From Roridomyces roridus (taxonomy: Eukaryota > Basidiomycota > Agaricomycetes > Agaricales > Mycenaceae), in assembly GCA_029378245.1 (NCBI GenBank), contig JARKIF010000078.1:1-64000 (forward strand): a stretch of 64,000 nucleotides of DNA, read 5' to 3'. The translations under genes were made by a program, and so were the position numbers. Position 1 is the first letter of the stretch. Each line of letters opens with the position of its first letter. The notes beneath the pieces were generated by a model. That model had not been told where the DNA came from, ran no database searches, and saw only the letters and a program-made list of their open reading frames with translations. Of the stretch, positions 32,966 through 45,261 are shown in pieces.

Positions 32966-33937
32966 CATTCTTCTGTGCGCATCCAACAAATAAATTGAAT
33001 ATTAGATTATTTTCTACACCACCAGGCGGCTTCACGGCAAGAAGGCGCCAACCGCACGGCGCAACTTCTTCATCAATCGCAGAGTTCCTAAATGTCTTCC
33101 AAAACGACTAAATTTAACCTCACTCTATCTGAGCCACCTACTTTTCCGTTCATTTGAAGTGAGCGGGGACCTCACTCCGAGCTCCGGGTTGTCTCTCTTC
33201 CGACCTATAGGATGGAGAGAGAAGAAAAACGTTCCACGGACCATGGTGGTGGCTATCGACATGAATTCAGTCCAAACGCCGCACCTTTCTCCACCATCAG
33301 TTAGGTGGACCCACAATGAAATTGAACTCCGCGTCGATAGGGTTCGAGATGCTAAGTACCTTGAAGAGTTTATTTATCCAGGAGGCTATTATTGGACATG
33401 GAGAAGAGTTGAAAATCGAGAGTAAAGTGGAGGTGGTAGGCATGCGCGGTGTTCATAATCAGCCCGTGTTTCTGGGCAAGGCAGTATCCGAGTCTCGAGC
33501 GGCGAGCGCGGTCACGCAATGTACGGCACGGTTTAATGATGAGCGCCACCGTGGTTCAAACTCCACGCACTTTGCCGTTAATATGAGACGGCCAAGCACG
33601 CAATTCCAGAGTAGAAGACCAGCTCTTTGTGTAAGTGAGAGAATATGGTGTTCCGTGGTAGTCCGTAGTTCATCGATATGAATTCAATGAAGACGCCGCT
33701 CACACAGAAGCGCGCCTTACCTTGTGTGAGAAGTGACCAAGATAGGGAATGCAAGCAGTCGCGCCTGGCACTGCCGACGTCTCCAGGTGAGCCCGAAATG
33801 AATGAAGAAGAGATGCTCTGGCGCGTGACACGGTCAACGGATTAGTAGCAGCTCCAACCGGACTGTAGCGGGACCACGTGAGCAAGTGCGAGTAGTATTT
33901 AGAGCCAACACGAACTGCATGAGAGACTCATCCCATC

Positions 33938-34839
33938 ATGGCTTTGCACGTTACTCGCCCTGCTCAAGCTCTCATCTTCGCGTACATCGACATCGGCTCC
34001 AACGTCGAGGAAAGCGCCGTCAACGGTGAGAATTGGCGCAAATGGTCGCTCTGTTGCCTATGCTGACTATGTGTAGATTGGTACGACAACGAGCAGGCTC
34101 CTCGTCGGTTGGACGTCCCCGGTTTCGTAGGTCGGCGTTTCTTGGTAAAGCTTGCGCCCTGAGCTGTCTTGTCTAGATTGCCACCTCTCGGTATAAGGCC
34201 GTCGACGGACAGAGCCCAGGCTGGTTGAATATCTGCGACATCGAGACGCCCGGCGTCATCTACACAAAGGCCTACATCGACCTCAAGGACAAGAGCTCCG
34301 ACAACGAGAAGCTTGTGCTGTCCAAGATCGAGGCTACGAGCCGCCGTCTCTGCGTGCCCATCGCGACTTACACCCATCCCGGCTACGTCGAGAATGCCCC
34401 TCCGAGCAAATACATCTTGACTGTTGGTCTTGAGGTGACTCCGGAGGGTGAGGACGAGTTGAACGAGTGGTATGAAGTCGGTGAGTACACTTGGGTTGGA
34501 ACCGTCCTCGGAATCTCATTTGATTTTAGAGCACATGGACCTTTTGAGCAAGATACCTGGGTGGCAGCGGGGCCGTCGTTTCAAGGTCATGGATGCCTTC
34601 CAGACCGGAACCTTCGCCGACAAGCCCGTCTTCAAGTACCTTGCCATCCACGGTACGCTTTTGATCGAGGTCCTCGAGTTGTTGATTGAATCTTGTATAC
34701 AGAGTTTGACAACGCCGACTTCAAGGAGACTGAGGAGTTCAAGCACGCAAGCAGCACCGAGTGGAGGACTCGTGTCTTCCAGAAAGTGACTGGTCGCGAT
34801 GCGCGCACCTTTGAGCTCCAGAAACGTCACAAGAACTAA
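33938..34839 (+). CDS. Uncharacterised two-unit alpha/beta-barrel-like protein
   Basis: A protein of about 235 residues starting MALHVTRPAQALIFAYIDIG at ATG 33938. Two similar units are visible. Unit 1: DWYDNEQAPRRLDVPGF, then IATSRYKAVDGQSPGWLNIC. Unit 2: EWYEVEHMDLLSKIPGWQRG, then RRFKVMDAFQTG and KPVFKYLAIHEFDN. The pattern (an acidic 'WY-x-E-H/Q' helix, then PG-hydrophobic, a beta strand and 'YLxIxE') is that of EthD/dimeric alpha-beta barrel folds, here fused as a tandem. No signal peptide and no catalytic residues that can be named. It ends LQKRHKN, stop 34837-34839. The fold is inference; the repeat is visible. Confidence 0.65.
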
Positions 34840-35031
34840 TAGTTGTTTTCGTCCATGTAATTTTTTGCGACCTATCAATGTACCATTTTTTTTTTGTATC
34901 ATTCGACCCACGAGATCAAGACCAGTCCGAGTAAAAGCATCGAAGGAGTCGGGCAAGAGTCGGGACGAAAGAGGGGCGGGGTACGGATCAACCGTGATGC
35001 CACAACAAATTCCAGCTCATCCTTCCTTTCC

Positions 35032-36793
35032 ATGTCTTCAGCGCTCAAAAGTCCGCGCATAGGCGGTTCATTACCTCCCAAACGTCGACCGAGCAGATCA
35101 ATTCCTGGTGCACTGACGGCGTACGTGAATGGAATTGGCAAACCAAAGCTGACGCTTACCGTTCCACTGGGTCTCGCAGCCAAGGAATGATCCGATGCCC
35201 GCCTGCTGAATTCTCTCAGTACCGTAAAACAGAGGAAGAGCTCAAGTCGATCAAGAACCGCGCCGTGCGCGAATTTTATGAGCGGCAGAGTAAGAGGGTC
35301 GCGCCTTGGACGCGTCTCGCTGACGTCGGTCTTTCAGATGAAATCCTGGATGGCTTTGCCGAAGTCGAGGAAGTTCTAACCTCCACGCTTCCTGGCCAGG
35401 TGCTGGGCACCTTTGCGCGTTTCTCTGACGCTGCTGTCGTTCTATCACCCGTTCTGGATGAAGACGAGGCGGAGCGGCAACCATTGCTTGGGGACACTTT
35501 GACTAGAGAACAAAAACGAGAACGCGCGGATAAGATTGCTCTCAATGGTACGCTCCTTTCTCATAGTATCGTGTGCTGAGGCGACGAACAGTGAATATCC
35601 TTGTGAACATCTTGTTACTGGGCTCCAAAGGCGCTGCAGTGGCGCTCTCCAACTCGATATCACTGCTCGCTTCCTTCGTCGACTCTGCTCTCGACTTTCT
35701 CTCCACTCTGATCATCTGGGGCGCGGATTTTGCGGCCAAGAGAGAAGATCGCAATTCCAAATATCCTACCGGTAAGGAATGCTTTATCAGGAGGAGCTGC
35801 AAAAATTCACTGTGGCGGACCAGGCAAGAAGCGTTTCGAGCCGCTCGGCGTTCTCGTGTTTTCCGTCTGCATGATCGCCTCGTTCACTCAAGTTCTGACC
35901 GAGGCCGTCAAGAAACTCTTTGACCCCAACAGTGGTGAAATCGGGGCACTGTCGTTGTTCGGGAAAGGGTGCGTCCCTGATTTGTCTCTGGCATAGCCGT
36001 TGAGAAAGGCTGCCTTTCAAGTACCATGGGTGTGTCTCCAGCTATTTGGTCGTTCGTGATTCTGATGGGAATTGCTCAGTGGCAACGATTGTGGTGAAGA
36101 GTGTCATCTGGGTTTGGTGCTCGAAATTCCAGTCGACGGGCATCCAAGCACTAGCGCAAGACGCCAAGGTGGACGTGTTGTTCAATATCTTCTCACTTAT
36201 CGGTGAGTTGCGTCGCAGTCGATCTACGGCATCATTAAAGGACTTGCTAGTACCCTGGGTTGGCGAGATTCTGGAGATCCCGCAGTTGGATCCACTTGGA
36301 GGTGCCCTTCTGAGTATTTACGGTCAGTTGAACGTATCGCCCTCTTTCTTCCATTGACACCCTGCAGTCATAATCGAATGGATCCAAACTCTGCTCGAGA
36401 ATTTCGTTAAACTCTCTGGACATATTGCGAGCAATGAGCAAGCTTTCAGAATCCTCTATCTGGTATCATGTTTCAAGCCGGTTCAGGAGATTGCATATCT
36501 CGAAGTCTAGTAAGCACCGTTCTACGGTATTTCTCCCTGGCTTAACCAACTCAGCCACGTTGGCGACGAGCTCATCGTCGAGGTCGACGTTATTCTTCCT
36601 CCTGACACCAGTCTTTCGTTTGCGCACGACGTCGGGGAGACCATTCAGGCTAGCATTGAAGCGCTAGACATGGTTTCACGGGCCTAGTGAGTGCGATGCT
36701 ACTTCTCGATGTTATTGGCTAACTTTTTACAGTGTACACCTAGACTACAACAGTGCAAATCCAGTTCAGCACCGCGGTAACGGCGGAAGCTAA
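35032..36793 (+). CDS. Cation diffusion facilitator (CDF) metal transporter
   Basis: Multi-pass metal/proton antiporter of the CDF family (Zn, Fe or Mn class). N-terminal exon MSSALKSPRIGGSLPPKRRP is spliced to QGMIRCPPAEFSQYRKTEEE; a cytosolic region of about 130 residues follows. Membrane part: NILVNILLLGSKGAAVALSN, LLASFVDSALDFLSTLIIWG, with the HD/DxxxD-type Asp in VDSALD, then FEPLGVLVFSVCMIASFTQV. A second Asp motif occurs in QALAQDAKVDVLFN. The C-terminal cytosolic domain has LEVYHVGDELIVEVDVILPP and LDMVSRAYVHLDY. Stop 36791-36793, only 14 bp from the stop of CGI121 on the other strand. Metal specificity and membrane are not decidable from sequence. Confidence 0.85.
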
Positions 36794-36807
36794 TTTATAC
36801 CCCTACT

Positions 36808-37559
36808 TTATCCCATTACCATCTTCGTTGCGACCGAACTTGTAGCAATTTCATCTACTACAGCCCGTTCACGGTCGACGTCTCCCTTGGTCTGTTGGAT
36901 AGCCACCTCGTTGCCTAGTTTGTGATACTGTTTCTCCGTCAACATAGAGTATAGAATAGGATGAGACTACGCACCTTCTTGACCGCCGCCCAGTCTGTTA
37001 TATCTCGTAGATCAGCAAAGGGCACCTTTGTGCCGTTGACTGCAGCATCCATATCGCGCTCGATGTCGGTAACTGAAAGCTCAGGGCTGTCGATGCGCAC
37101 GACGACGAGGGAAGTGGAAGTGTCGGAGACGCCATAGCGGCGCATGGCTTCAGATATCTAGTGAGATTATGAGTACTCGGAATGGATCTGAACCGAAAAA
37201 CACACATTATTCGTCGGATTAAGAGACCAGATAATCTCTGAATGTACCGTCCTGGTACGAAGGGCGCCAAGTGCGTCGGCCAGGACGGCCTGGTGTATCG
37301 CCGTGCGGAGATGTTGAAGGCTGGTTATCTACATACCACAAGTCAGGACTAAGCCTGGTCGCAGTGGTACACGGACAAGGCGCGCTTCGATGAAAGCAAA
37401 ATTCAGCGCGTCCCGTGCGCGTGTGCCGTCGGGTCCCTCGGCAGTAGAGGCGGTGATGAGTCGTTGGCGGAGCTGGGCTGCATCCGAGACGTCTTTGTAC
37501 AGTGCAGCATGTACATAGGAGAGGTGCGGTGGAAGATGTGGGAGTTGGTACGACTGCAT
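36808..37559 (-). CDS. CGI121: KEOPS complex subunit Cgi121
   Basis: Small subunit of the KEOPS complex, which makes the t6A modification of ANN-decoding tRNAs; it binds Bud32. N-terminus MQSYQLPHLPPHLSYVHAAL is followed by YKDVSDAAQLRQRLI, with DALNFAFIEARLV, the typical Cgi121 ladder. Later exons give SLNPTNNISE-like and EAMRRYGVSDTSTSLVVVRI, then KVPFADLRDITDWAAVKK and EVAIQQTKGDVDRERAVVDE, ending VATKMVMG. The start ATG at 37559 immediately precedes the conserved N-terminus. Family length (about 190 residues) is normal. Confidence 0.88.
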
Positions 37560-37643
37560 GGTGGAAAGCAAGGTTAAATACAGCAACTATGTACAATACA
37601 TGTATCCCGAAAAGCACTAACTCTACAGACTCTACTCTAAACT

Positions 37644-38988
37644 CTACTCCTTCTTGTCCTTCTTGTCCTCCTTCGGTGGTCCACTGACCGTGAACAAGAG
37701 GCTACCCAGAAATACCATCAACGCGCCGAGTCCCAACTCGGCATTCCACGCGTTGCCAAACCACCACACGCTGAAACACAGGCTTATCGCTTTCCGTGCG
37801 GTCAGGACGAGGTTCGTCGACACCGAGGAGACTTGCTGTCAAAAGATTCAGTGGGAGGAGAGGAAAGCGGGGCGGGACGCACCGATGAGAGTTTATTGAC
37901 GCCAGAGACACAGATGAGTTGCGAGAACAAGTTCCCGGCGAGTATAAGCCAAGAGGCTAGCGCGGAGGTGTGGCTAGTCTTGGAGTCGGAAAGACTGCTC
38001 AAGCCTTGTCGGACGTCTTTGATTAAGAACAGGAAGACGGGGAGGGATAGGAAGTGCTGCAAGCCATTCAGAGGAGGGATCGAAGGGACTGTACGACGAC
38101 ATACCGTGTAAAACACGCCTTCCTTCCAACACGGCCCATACTTTTTGTAGGTCCGTTCTTGGAGCAACCCCAGGAAACCGGAGAGCACAAGCGAGGTAAC
38201 GAGCATCGATATTCCTATCGTATATGTGTGGAGGTCATCCTCGGTCACAGCGCTCTGCTTCTTCGGTGCAGACGTGGGTCGGGCTAGCGTCGCAAGAATG
38301 ACACCCGCCGACACTATGATCACCGATACCTGAAACAACGTCGGTGAGGCGCACGGGTGGCATGATGTCCACGTACCACTTGCATTATCGTGTATCGTCG
38401 ACCAGCGAGGATGAAGCCAAATATCATCGACACAGCCAGACCTGTATGGGATAAATCACGGAGCGAGGGGCGTAGGGGAGGAATTCACACCAGCGGATCG
38501 AAATACGATTAGAATGGTGAGGGGAACCTTGTACGCAAAGGCCCAGTTGTTCATCAACTGGCTCGTCGTAAGCAAGAGGACCTGAACCGCCCAATCCTGT
38601 AGTGGCACTTGCCGCGGCTTTAAACGCGGTAGTAGAGACCCAGCAGGGAAGGTGAGGAATGCAGGAAGCCCCTGCAGAGCTATGAATGCGACTTGCGAGA
38701 ATGTTAACGCGGAGCCTGGTGCAAGTTAGCCGGGCACGGAAGTATATTATGTGCTGATCACCAATTCGGGCGTTCATGTTGAGCAGTTGCTCGTACGCCC
38801 AGACGTTTCTAGGTCATTTTAACGGCTTGCAAAAGTGGAGAGTGGGTTTCTTACAAGCAGCAGCCCCCCAAGACCATGGAGAGGATGGAGGAAAAGTCGA
38901 GGAGGGCGGGGGCGGCTTGGGATAGACGCAGACCGGGGTCTACGGTGGCGGTCGGAGCACCATTCGCCTCTTTGCGTCGTTTGGACAT
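37644..38988 (-). CDS. UAA-family nucleotide-sugar transporter (Yea4/SLC35B4-like)
   Basis: Multi-pass ER/Golgi transporter, probably importing UDP-N-acetylglucosamine for chitin or glycan synthesis. It starts MSKRRKEANGAPTATV at ATG 38988. Hydrophobic blocks: LLDFSSILSMVLGGCC, SALTFSQVAFIALQGLPAFL, PLTILIVFRSAGLAVSMIFG, IMQVVSVIIVSAGVILATLA, GISMLVTSLVLSGFLGLLQE, SLPVFLFLIKDVRQGL and a final AELGLGALMVFLGSLLFTVS. The family hallmark ERTYKKYGPCWKEGVFY is present. It ends with a lysine-rich tail (KEDKKDKKE), like ER-retention type KKxx-rich ends of Yea4 relatives. Substrate is inferred from family resemblance. Confidence 0.85.
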
Positions 38989-39117
38989 CGTAGTTGTGTG
39001 CAGCAAGGGCTCGAGAACGCCCTTTAAGTATGCGAATGAATGACGAAGAGGAAAGACTGCTTGTGCCACGTGGGGCATCAATTGGCAGCTGTCATAGGCA
39101 GCAAACATAGGGGTTGT

Positions 39118-40140
39118 TCAATTTCTCCAAACTGCCTCGAATCTCAGGCGTGTATACATCATGGACCAGGCGCCGGAACTCTCCATACAGTCAACACGAC
39201 ACATCTCCGTCACTTCCTCGATGATCTCGTCGGCCTCGGCGTCGGAAAAGTCTTTGAGAAATATCTTGCGAGCAAACACATTGAGCCACCCTTTCACACC
39301 GTCCGGCAGAGGGGTTGCTCGAGGGGTAAGAGAAATATGTTTGATCTCAAAGCCTGCCTCGTTCAAAAGCTGATGGAGGTCGGTTGAATTTTTTATAGAA
39401 CTTGAGAATGAGGTTTTAGCATGCCTTGGAATATTCTTCGACGGAAGGGAAGAACCACGGGTCGAGAGGAACAGGATCGTGGCCGCGAGATCTGAGGGCA
39501 GTGTGAAGCCCGCTCCGGATGCCTGCGCCAAAGAAATCAGAGTGGCAGTCTCGAACATTGTGGTCCGTTCTCACCGATACAATTCATCGCGCCGCCCATC
39601 TCTGCCACAAATCTGCCCCCGGGCTTGAGAACCTTCTTGGCACTGTCCAGGACGCCCATCGGGTCGCGCTTGCACCTTACTTGTTCGTCAGTTGACTAGA
39701 GTCTGTTCCCGAGACTAGTTTGCATGCCAATGGAGTGTCGCATTGCTGAACACGGCATCGAACTTGCAATCGGGATCAAAAGGAATGTCGAGAGCCTGGA
39801 TGTCGGAGGCAAAGACATGCTCGAGCCCTGCAGCTTTAGCCTTCTCAACCTGCTCCAACACATGAGAAACCGGCCAAGAGGAATTATAATTGGGCATCAC
39901 CATGCTCTCGCTGAAGTCCACGGCGACGACCAGGCCTCCAGGAGCGCGTGTAACGACCTCTTCGAGGACGATGGTGACTTCTCCACTCCCACAGCCAAAG
40001 TCGATGATCTTTTCGCCAGGTTTTGCCGCGAGAAGATCGAGCACGGCAGACGTGTAGGCCGGAGAATAGACAAAAGCCGTTGACATGTTGTATAGGTGTG
40101 CGCTCCAGCCCTGCGCGTCGTACGAAGGAGAGGATGCCAT
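39118..40140 (-). CDS. Class I SAM-dependent methyltransferase
   Basis: Soluble methyltransferase. Motif I, IIDFGCGSGEVTIVLEE, is followed by the acidic motif II region VVAVDFSESM and FDAVFSNATLHW. A small intron (39676-39727) joins this to CKRDPMGVLDSAKKVLKPGG, the post-III region of Methyltransf_11/25 proteins. That intron has a GC donor (GCATGC), required to restore LHW-CKRDP. The protein ends FEAVWRN, stop 39118-39120. It resembles the trans-aconitate/small-molecule methyltransferase group; the substrate cannot be given. Its ATG (40140) is 186 bp from the ATG of F-box copy B on the opposite strand, so the two share a promoter region. Confidence 0.82.
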
Positions 40141-40326
40141 CGGGGACTGGGGCTCCGGCTGGTTGACTTTTATGCAAACAGGGGTCGTCGGATCACTGTC
40201 GGACCAATCAGAGAGGTCGGCCGACGGACGCGTCGGACGAAATTCACATCATTCGGCCGAAATGCGACCGATCACGCGACCGCGTCTGGTTTGTCAGCGC
40301 TGTATCGCCCCTTTCGTGCCACCACC

Positions 40327-42630
40327 ATGGCCAACCACCTTCCCGACGAAATCATCGCCGAGATCCTATCCCCCGCACTCACAGTGCCGGAGAATGTCTT
40401 TGCAGACTCATCTGTCAGCAAGTCTCCCTTTGCAATCTACTCCGAGTCGAGCTCGGCCTTCCTCCTCGTCTCCAAAGCGTGGCTTCGCGTCTCCACTCCC
40501 CTCCTCTACCATGTCGTCGTCCTCCGTTCCAAAGCCCAAGCCGCCGCGCTCGACCGTTCTCTCAGCAGTAACCCGGATCTTGGGCGGTTCATCAAGAAAC
40601 TTCGTCTCGAAGGAGGTTATGGTGCCGCGATGCATAAAATCGTCAAATCTGCGCCAAACATCAGCGACCTGTTCTTGACGCTGGGAATTTGGAGCAGCGA
40701 CAGCGTAGGAGGCCTCGTCCGTGGCCTTCCTCTCATGAATCCCACTCGCTTGATATTGGCAAACAACGGAACTGGAGGCAATAAGAACTGCCAGCTTCTT
40801 ATGGATGCGCTGGTTACATCTCTGAAGGAGTGGACAAATTTGGTACTTGCTTGCTACAAAATCGGCTTCGTTATTATCTCTTTAACATCATTCTCAGACC
40901 GTCCTTGACTTGCCGTGGGATGGTTATTTTATGCCAGTAGCTGCCGCGACCATCGGCGCTGCAGTCAGAGACGGAGCCCCCAACCTCAAGACCGTCCTAA
41001 TAGCAAATTCTTATTTGCGTGACGTTCCACAGTATCTCGCTTTGATCGCAAAGAACAAATCAGTCACGAGCATACAGCCAAAGAATACAACCGCCAGATT
41101 TTACAGCAGCTCCCAGTTATCTGACCCCAGTTTACGCGGTCTTATCAAGATACCAGAGTTACTGCCGGAGGATAAGTACGTGCTCGTCCTATTGCATTCT
41201 CATGTGCTGAATTCCATTCAGTTCCTTATTCAACCCGCTTTTTACCTCGCCCGACACATCTGAGAAGAAACAACTTCAGTTCTCCACGGGAACTGTCACA
41301 GAAGATATATGGAAGCGTATCATACGTTTTTCTATGGTCTTGGAATTCAACACCGAAGGTTGGCCCAAACGGCGTCTGGGTGTGCTTCTTGTGTCGAAAC
41401 TTTTTGCAGTAAGTAGGCTTTCAAATTCTGTGCTCAGCTCACGATGAGTTTGTGATAGAGACTAGCCCTACCTCATTATTACGAGGCCTTGAGTTTCCAC
41501 TATCCTCGCAAATTCAAGGATTTCACTGTCCGGTTGAGCTCAGACGACTCACTGCGCTCGCAAGTGCGCATACTGCATCTGCAAATACCAGCAATCAACT
41601 CGAACGACTTTCGGTCGGCACTGCCGCAATTGAACCAACTCGTGCAGCTGAGCGGAGGGTTGGATACACAGCGGACTGTGATGTCGTTCAAGATGTTCAA
41701 GGACCTGGCGACACTCTGTGGGGACACACTGGAGGTTCTCGAGGGTATCGAGGTATCCAAAGGGCCCACGATCCAGAGTCCAGCTGTTTTCGCAAAATTC
41801 AGACGGTTGAAGAAACTTGGGATCGGGTTCAAGGCAAAGTTGGATGTTAAAGCATCGTCGATTCCTGCCACTGGTGGGCTCCCTGATCTCGAGGAACTCG
41901 TCGTGTCGCATGGGGACGAGACAATGGTCGCGGTTTTGGCCAAGATGCAGTGGGTTCAATTTTTATCTGATGTTTTCGGAGGGACACTGATGGCATTATA
42001 GTCTCGCCCTGCTCCGAGATGTCTCATTTTCACTACGCACTCCGAAAGTACGGCAGTTCTTTGCGAAACACGGTAGTAAGCTTGGTACGGTAGGGATTTG
42101 GGTGGAGGATATAAAGGAGGCGAATGTGTTCGATCAATGTCCAGGCGTGGTGGAAGTTACGGTGCATTGTGCGGCATATGTGTGTAGCCTTCTCTATTCT
42201 TGACAGGGCTGAAATATCCTCCAGACTCCGCAGCCGGAATCGTTCGCCTCCAGCGTCCCACATGCTAAACTCAAGACGATAACTTTCAAGCCCTATGGAC
42301 GAATGTAGGCCTGCTCTCCTGCGGATGTACTCGCCTGACGATGCTATCATGTAGACGCGCCATGGAACAAAACTGGAAGCCCTTTTTCAAGGCGTTTTGC
42401 GTGGATACATTTCCTGAGCTGGAGCAGGTATTTTTCCCGCACATCCAGTGGCCTACAACAGAGTACATTTCTTCTTTCGATACCTCTATTTCTTATTCAC
42501 TTTTGGGTTCTTTTGCAGACACAGTATTGCAAAGAGCGCTTGGGTGAGTGCAGCGGAGCGACTTTTGGAGTCCGAAGTTGCGTTGGTGAATTTCGAAGGA
42601 GTTGGGTGGCGAAAGAGGTTGAAGAAATGA
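40327..42630 (+). CDS. F-box family protein, MANHLPDE subfamily, copy B
   Basis: Second paralog. It starts MANHLPDEIIAEILSPALTV at ATG 40327, then SSSAFLLVSKAWLRVSTPLL and LGRFIKKLRLEGGYG. Further exons give NLKTVLIANSYLRDVPQYLA, DPSLRGLIKIPELLPEDK, DIWKRIIRFSMVLEFNTE, GDTLEVLEGIEVSKGP, GGLPDLEELVVSHGDETMVA and FDQCPGVVEVTVHCAAYV. The last exon encodes SAWVSAAERLLESEVALVNF and ends GVGWRKRLKK. Compared with copies C and D it has a longer FADSSVSKSPFAIY segment and is more diverged in the middle. Upstream, ACGCGT occurs at 40228 and further CGCGAC/CGCGTC sites follow, in the space shared with the methyltransferase gene. Confidence 0.8.
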
Positions 42631-42731
42631 ATTCGATTCAGTGTTGGGATAACAATGACCGGAAGTATAATTACACGGGCTTGTAAAGGAAAGCAGGTGG
42701 CCTACAGTCGGGACTTCAAATCAAATCACAT

Positions 42732-42878
42732 CTGATGTGGCTGTGCCAGACATCTCTCGTCGCCTCATTTTCAACGCGACTGAACGTTAATCGACGCGCC
42801 AGGTGCGAGATGTCGCCATACCATCTTTTTTCGGTACTCAACGCGTATAGTCACGGGGAACTGCGGCTGTCGACGCGT
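42732..42878 (+). promoter_or_regulatory. Upstream region of F-box copy C with conserved block and MCB sites
   Basis: Carries ATCTGATGTGGCTGTG, TTCAACGCGACT, GACGCGCCAGGTGCGAGAT and ACGCGT at 42841-42846 and 42873-42878, in the same order as upstream of copies A and D. The last box lies 7 bp before the ATG. Confidence 0.5.
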
Positions 42879-42884
42879 CGCACG

Positions 42885-45163
42885 ATGACGAACCACCTTC
42901 CCGACGAAATCATCTCCGAGATCTTGACGCCAGTTCTCAAAGTTCCCGACGAGGCGTTCTCCGACAACTCTCAAGACTCTCCTTTTTCCAAGTGCACCGA
43001 ATCAAGCTCCGCTTTCCTCCTCGTATGTAAATCGTGGCTGCGCGTCTCCACTCCACTTCTCTACCACGTCGTCGTCCTCCGTTCCACTGCCCAAGCAGCC
43101 GCTCTCGCACGTGCCCTTATCCTTAACCCAGAGCTAGGCCGTTTTATCAAGAAGCTGAGGCTAGAGGGTGGGTACGGTGACCGAGTGGATAGAATCATCC
43201 AAGCCGCGCCGAATGTCATTGAGTTGTGCTTCCCGCTCAGTATCTGGTCCAATGACGATCCACACGGGCTAGTCAACGGCCTTCTATCAATGAAACCCGG
43301 CCCTACTCGCGTCATATTGCTCGATGACTCGAACGTTCGTTTCAACAAGAATTCTCAATTGGTGTACAATGCGTTTACGATGTGTTTGGGGATTTGGAAG
43401 AATCTGGTACGCGTTGGGCTCTTTCGGTGAATATGTACATCTTTGAATCTTGTTCCAGACCATCCTCGACGTTCCTTGGGATGATTACTATTTGTGCCGA
43501 GACAAGCTCGCAGTTTTGGAAGTAGTAAAAGACACCCCAAACATCAAGACTGTTAGAATCCTACCTCCCGCCTTCTCTACCTGGAGCCCTCGTGTTCCTC
43601 GCTATCTTGAGTTGATTGCAGAAAATAAATTTCTGTCGAGTATCCAGTTGAAAACTCGCGATCGCGCCTTTTACTCTCGACATGCAACCATCCTCACTGA
43701 TCCCAGTCTCCGTGGCCTTGTTGAGATGCCCGAAATGAATTTGGACCATGTGTCAGTAACACCTTTCATTCCTGTGAGCAAATACTAACGGCTTGCCAGC
43801 TTTCCGCTGCAATTCTTCACCGCAGTGGTACCAGAACATATCTGGGATCGCATCTTGGGTTTTGCAATGGTGTTGGAATTTTTGGAAGATGTCAAATATC
43901 GGAAGAACTGGACCAGAGGCCGAATTCACATCCTCCTCGTCTCGAAATTGTTCGCAGTAAGATTCCTGTGTTTGTCGGTGACCTGGAATTGATGAACCTA
44001 AAGAGACTCGGCCTACCTCATTATCACGATAGTCTCGGTTTCCGTCAGACCGACAACTTCAACCAATTTGTCCTTCGGACCAACTCCTCAAGTCCTTGTT
44101 CCCGGGTTGGCACCCTGTACCTGAACATGGAAAAGCCACCGCACTTGAACTGGTCTGCAGTTCTTCCGAATATCAAACTTGTGAACCTCAAACGGCGCGT
44201 CGATGCGCCGGTTTGCATTGATTTTCGGGAGTTCGTCGACCTAGGAAAATATTCCGGGGCAACACTCGTTACGCTGGAAGGGATCGAAGTGAATACAGCG
44301 TGGTCGCCGCAGAAACCGGACGTTTTCAGCCTGTTTCCACAACTTCGGTCTCTGTCCATAGGCTGCAGAGCTGAATTCGATGCCACGACTGTACCCTCCG
44401 GTGCCCTGCCCTGCCTGGAGGAGCTCACACTCTCCTTTGTGCAAGAATCCGTCGTGCTTGCTATGGCTCAAATGGAGTGCGTTTTCATCGCTCGACTAAC
44501 GGATTGGTTGCGCTGACAAACCTAGCCTTCCCGCACTCCGTTCAGTTTCGTTCACGCTTGCCGCTAATCCTGGCCCCTTCTTCGAAAAGCATGGGAGCAA
44601 GTTGCGTTCTGCTGCAGTTTGGGTTATGGACATGGATGTGGACTCTACGAATGTGTTTGATCTCTGTCCATCCATGGTTGAGTTTACGCTTTTTTGTGGA
44701 GAATATGTCGGTATTCTTTCTTCTTCTCTTTGGTCGTGTCCGCTAATTGAGAGCAGGTCCCGGACCCTGTACAGCTTGCTGCCAATACACCACACATCTC
44801 CCTCAGAAATATAACGCTCCGGACGACTGGGGGGAAAACGTGCGGTTTTTTTTTCTCGGCCAATAGGAATCTCATGCATATATATCGTTTTCAGTCGGAG
44901 AGGACTCCAGAAGACTTGGCAACAGTTCCTCGACTCGTTGGAGGTAGACACGTTTCCCGTTTTGGAACAAATTACCTTGCCGATTATCGACTGGCCAACA
45001 ACAGAGTATGTGTCTTTTTCTTGAAGCATGTCGTAGGCTGATGGAGCTTGGAAGATTCGATACCCGGAAGAGCATTTGGGTCGATCCGGCCGAGAGACTT
45101 TTGGACTCTGGTGTCACGTTGAAGAATCTTGCGGGCGTTGGGTGGAGGAGAAGACTGAAGTGA
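42885..45163 (+). CDS. F-box family protein, MANHLPDE subfamily, copy C
   Basis: Third paralog. It starts MTNHLPDEIISEILTPVLKV at ATG 42885, then DEAFSDNSQDSPFSKCTESS, SAFLLVCKSWLRVSTPLL and LGRFIKKLRLEGGYGDR. Later blocks: NVIELCFPLSIWSNDDPHGL, RYLELIAENKFLSSIQLKTR, DPSLRGLVEMPEMNL, RVGTLYLNMEKPPHLNW, SGATLVTLEGIEVNTAWSPQ, PCLEELTLSFVQESVVLAM and DLCPSMVEFTLFCGEYVG. The final exon has SIWVDPAERLLDSGVTLKNL and ends GVGWRRRLK, stop 45161-45163. Upstream ACGCGT at 42841 and 42873, plus the conserved block. It is very close to copy D, so this pair is probably the youngest duplication. Confidence 0.82.
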
Positions 45164-45261
45164 GACTGTATTTGTAATTTCATACGCCCGTGTGCTTGTA
45201 ATATTTTGGAATCGAAAAAAAGAGGGAAGCCTAGTGAAGGGCAAAATTGAAAAAGGGAATT

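Larger units (their letters stand above)
32745..33937. other. Intergenic region with MCB cluster and conserved upstream block
   Basis: 1.2 kb. The part next to copy A (32745-33040) carries the MCB cluster and a block conserved upstream of copies C and D. The remainder holds no supported gene. A short degenerate direct repeat is visible: TATCGACATGAATTCAGT near 33256 and CATCGATATGAATTCAAT near 33672, each preceded by a GTTCC(A/G)(C/T)GG-like sequence. Confidence 0.5.

Noticed and set aside
33256..33707. Two short copies around ATGAATTCA as a possible target-site or LTR remnant
   Set aside because: Similarity is only about 30-50 bp and imperfect, with no recognisable element between the copies.
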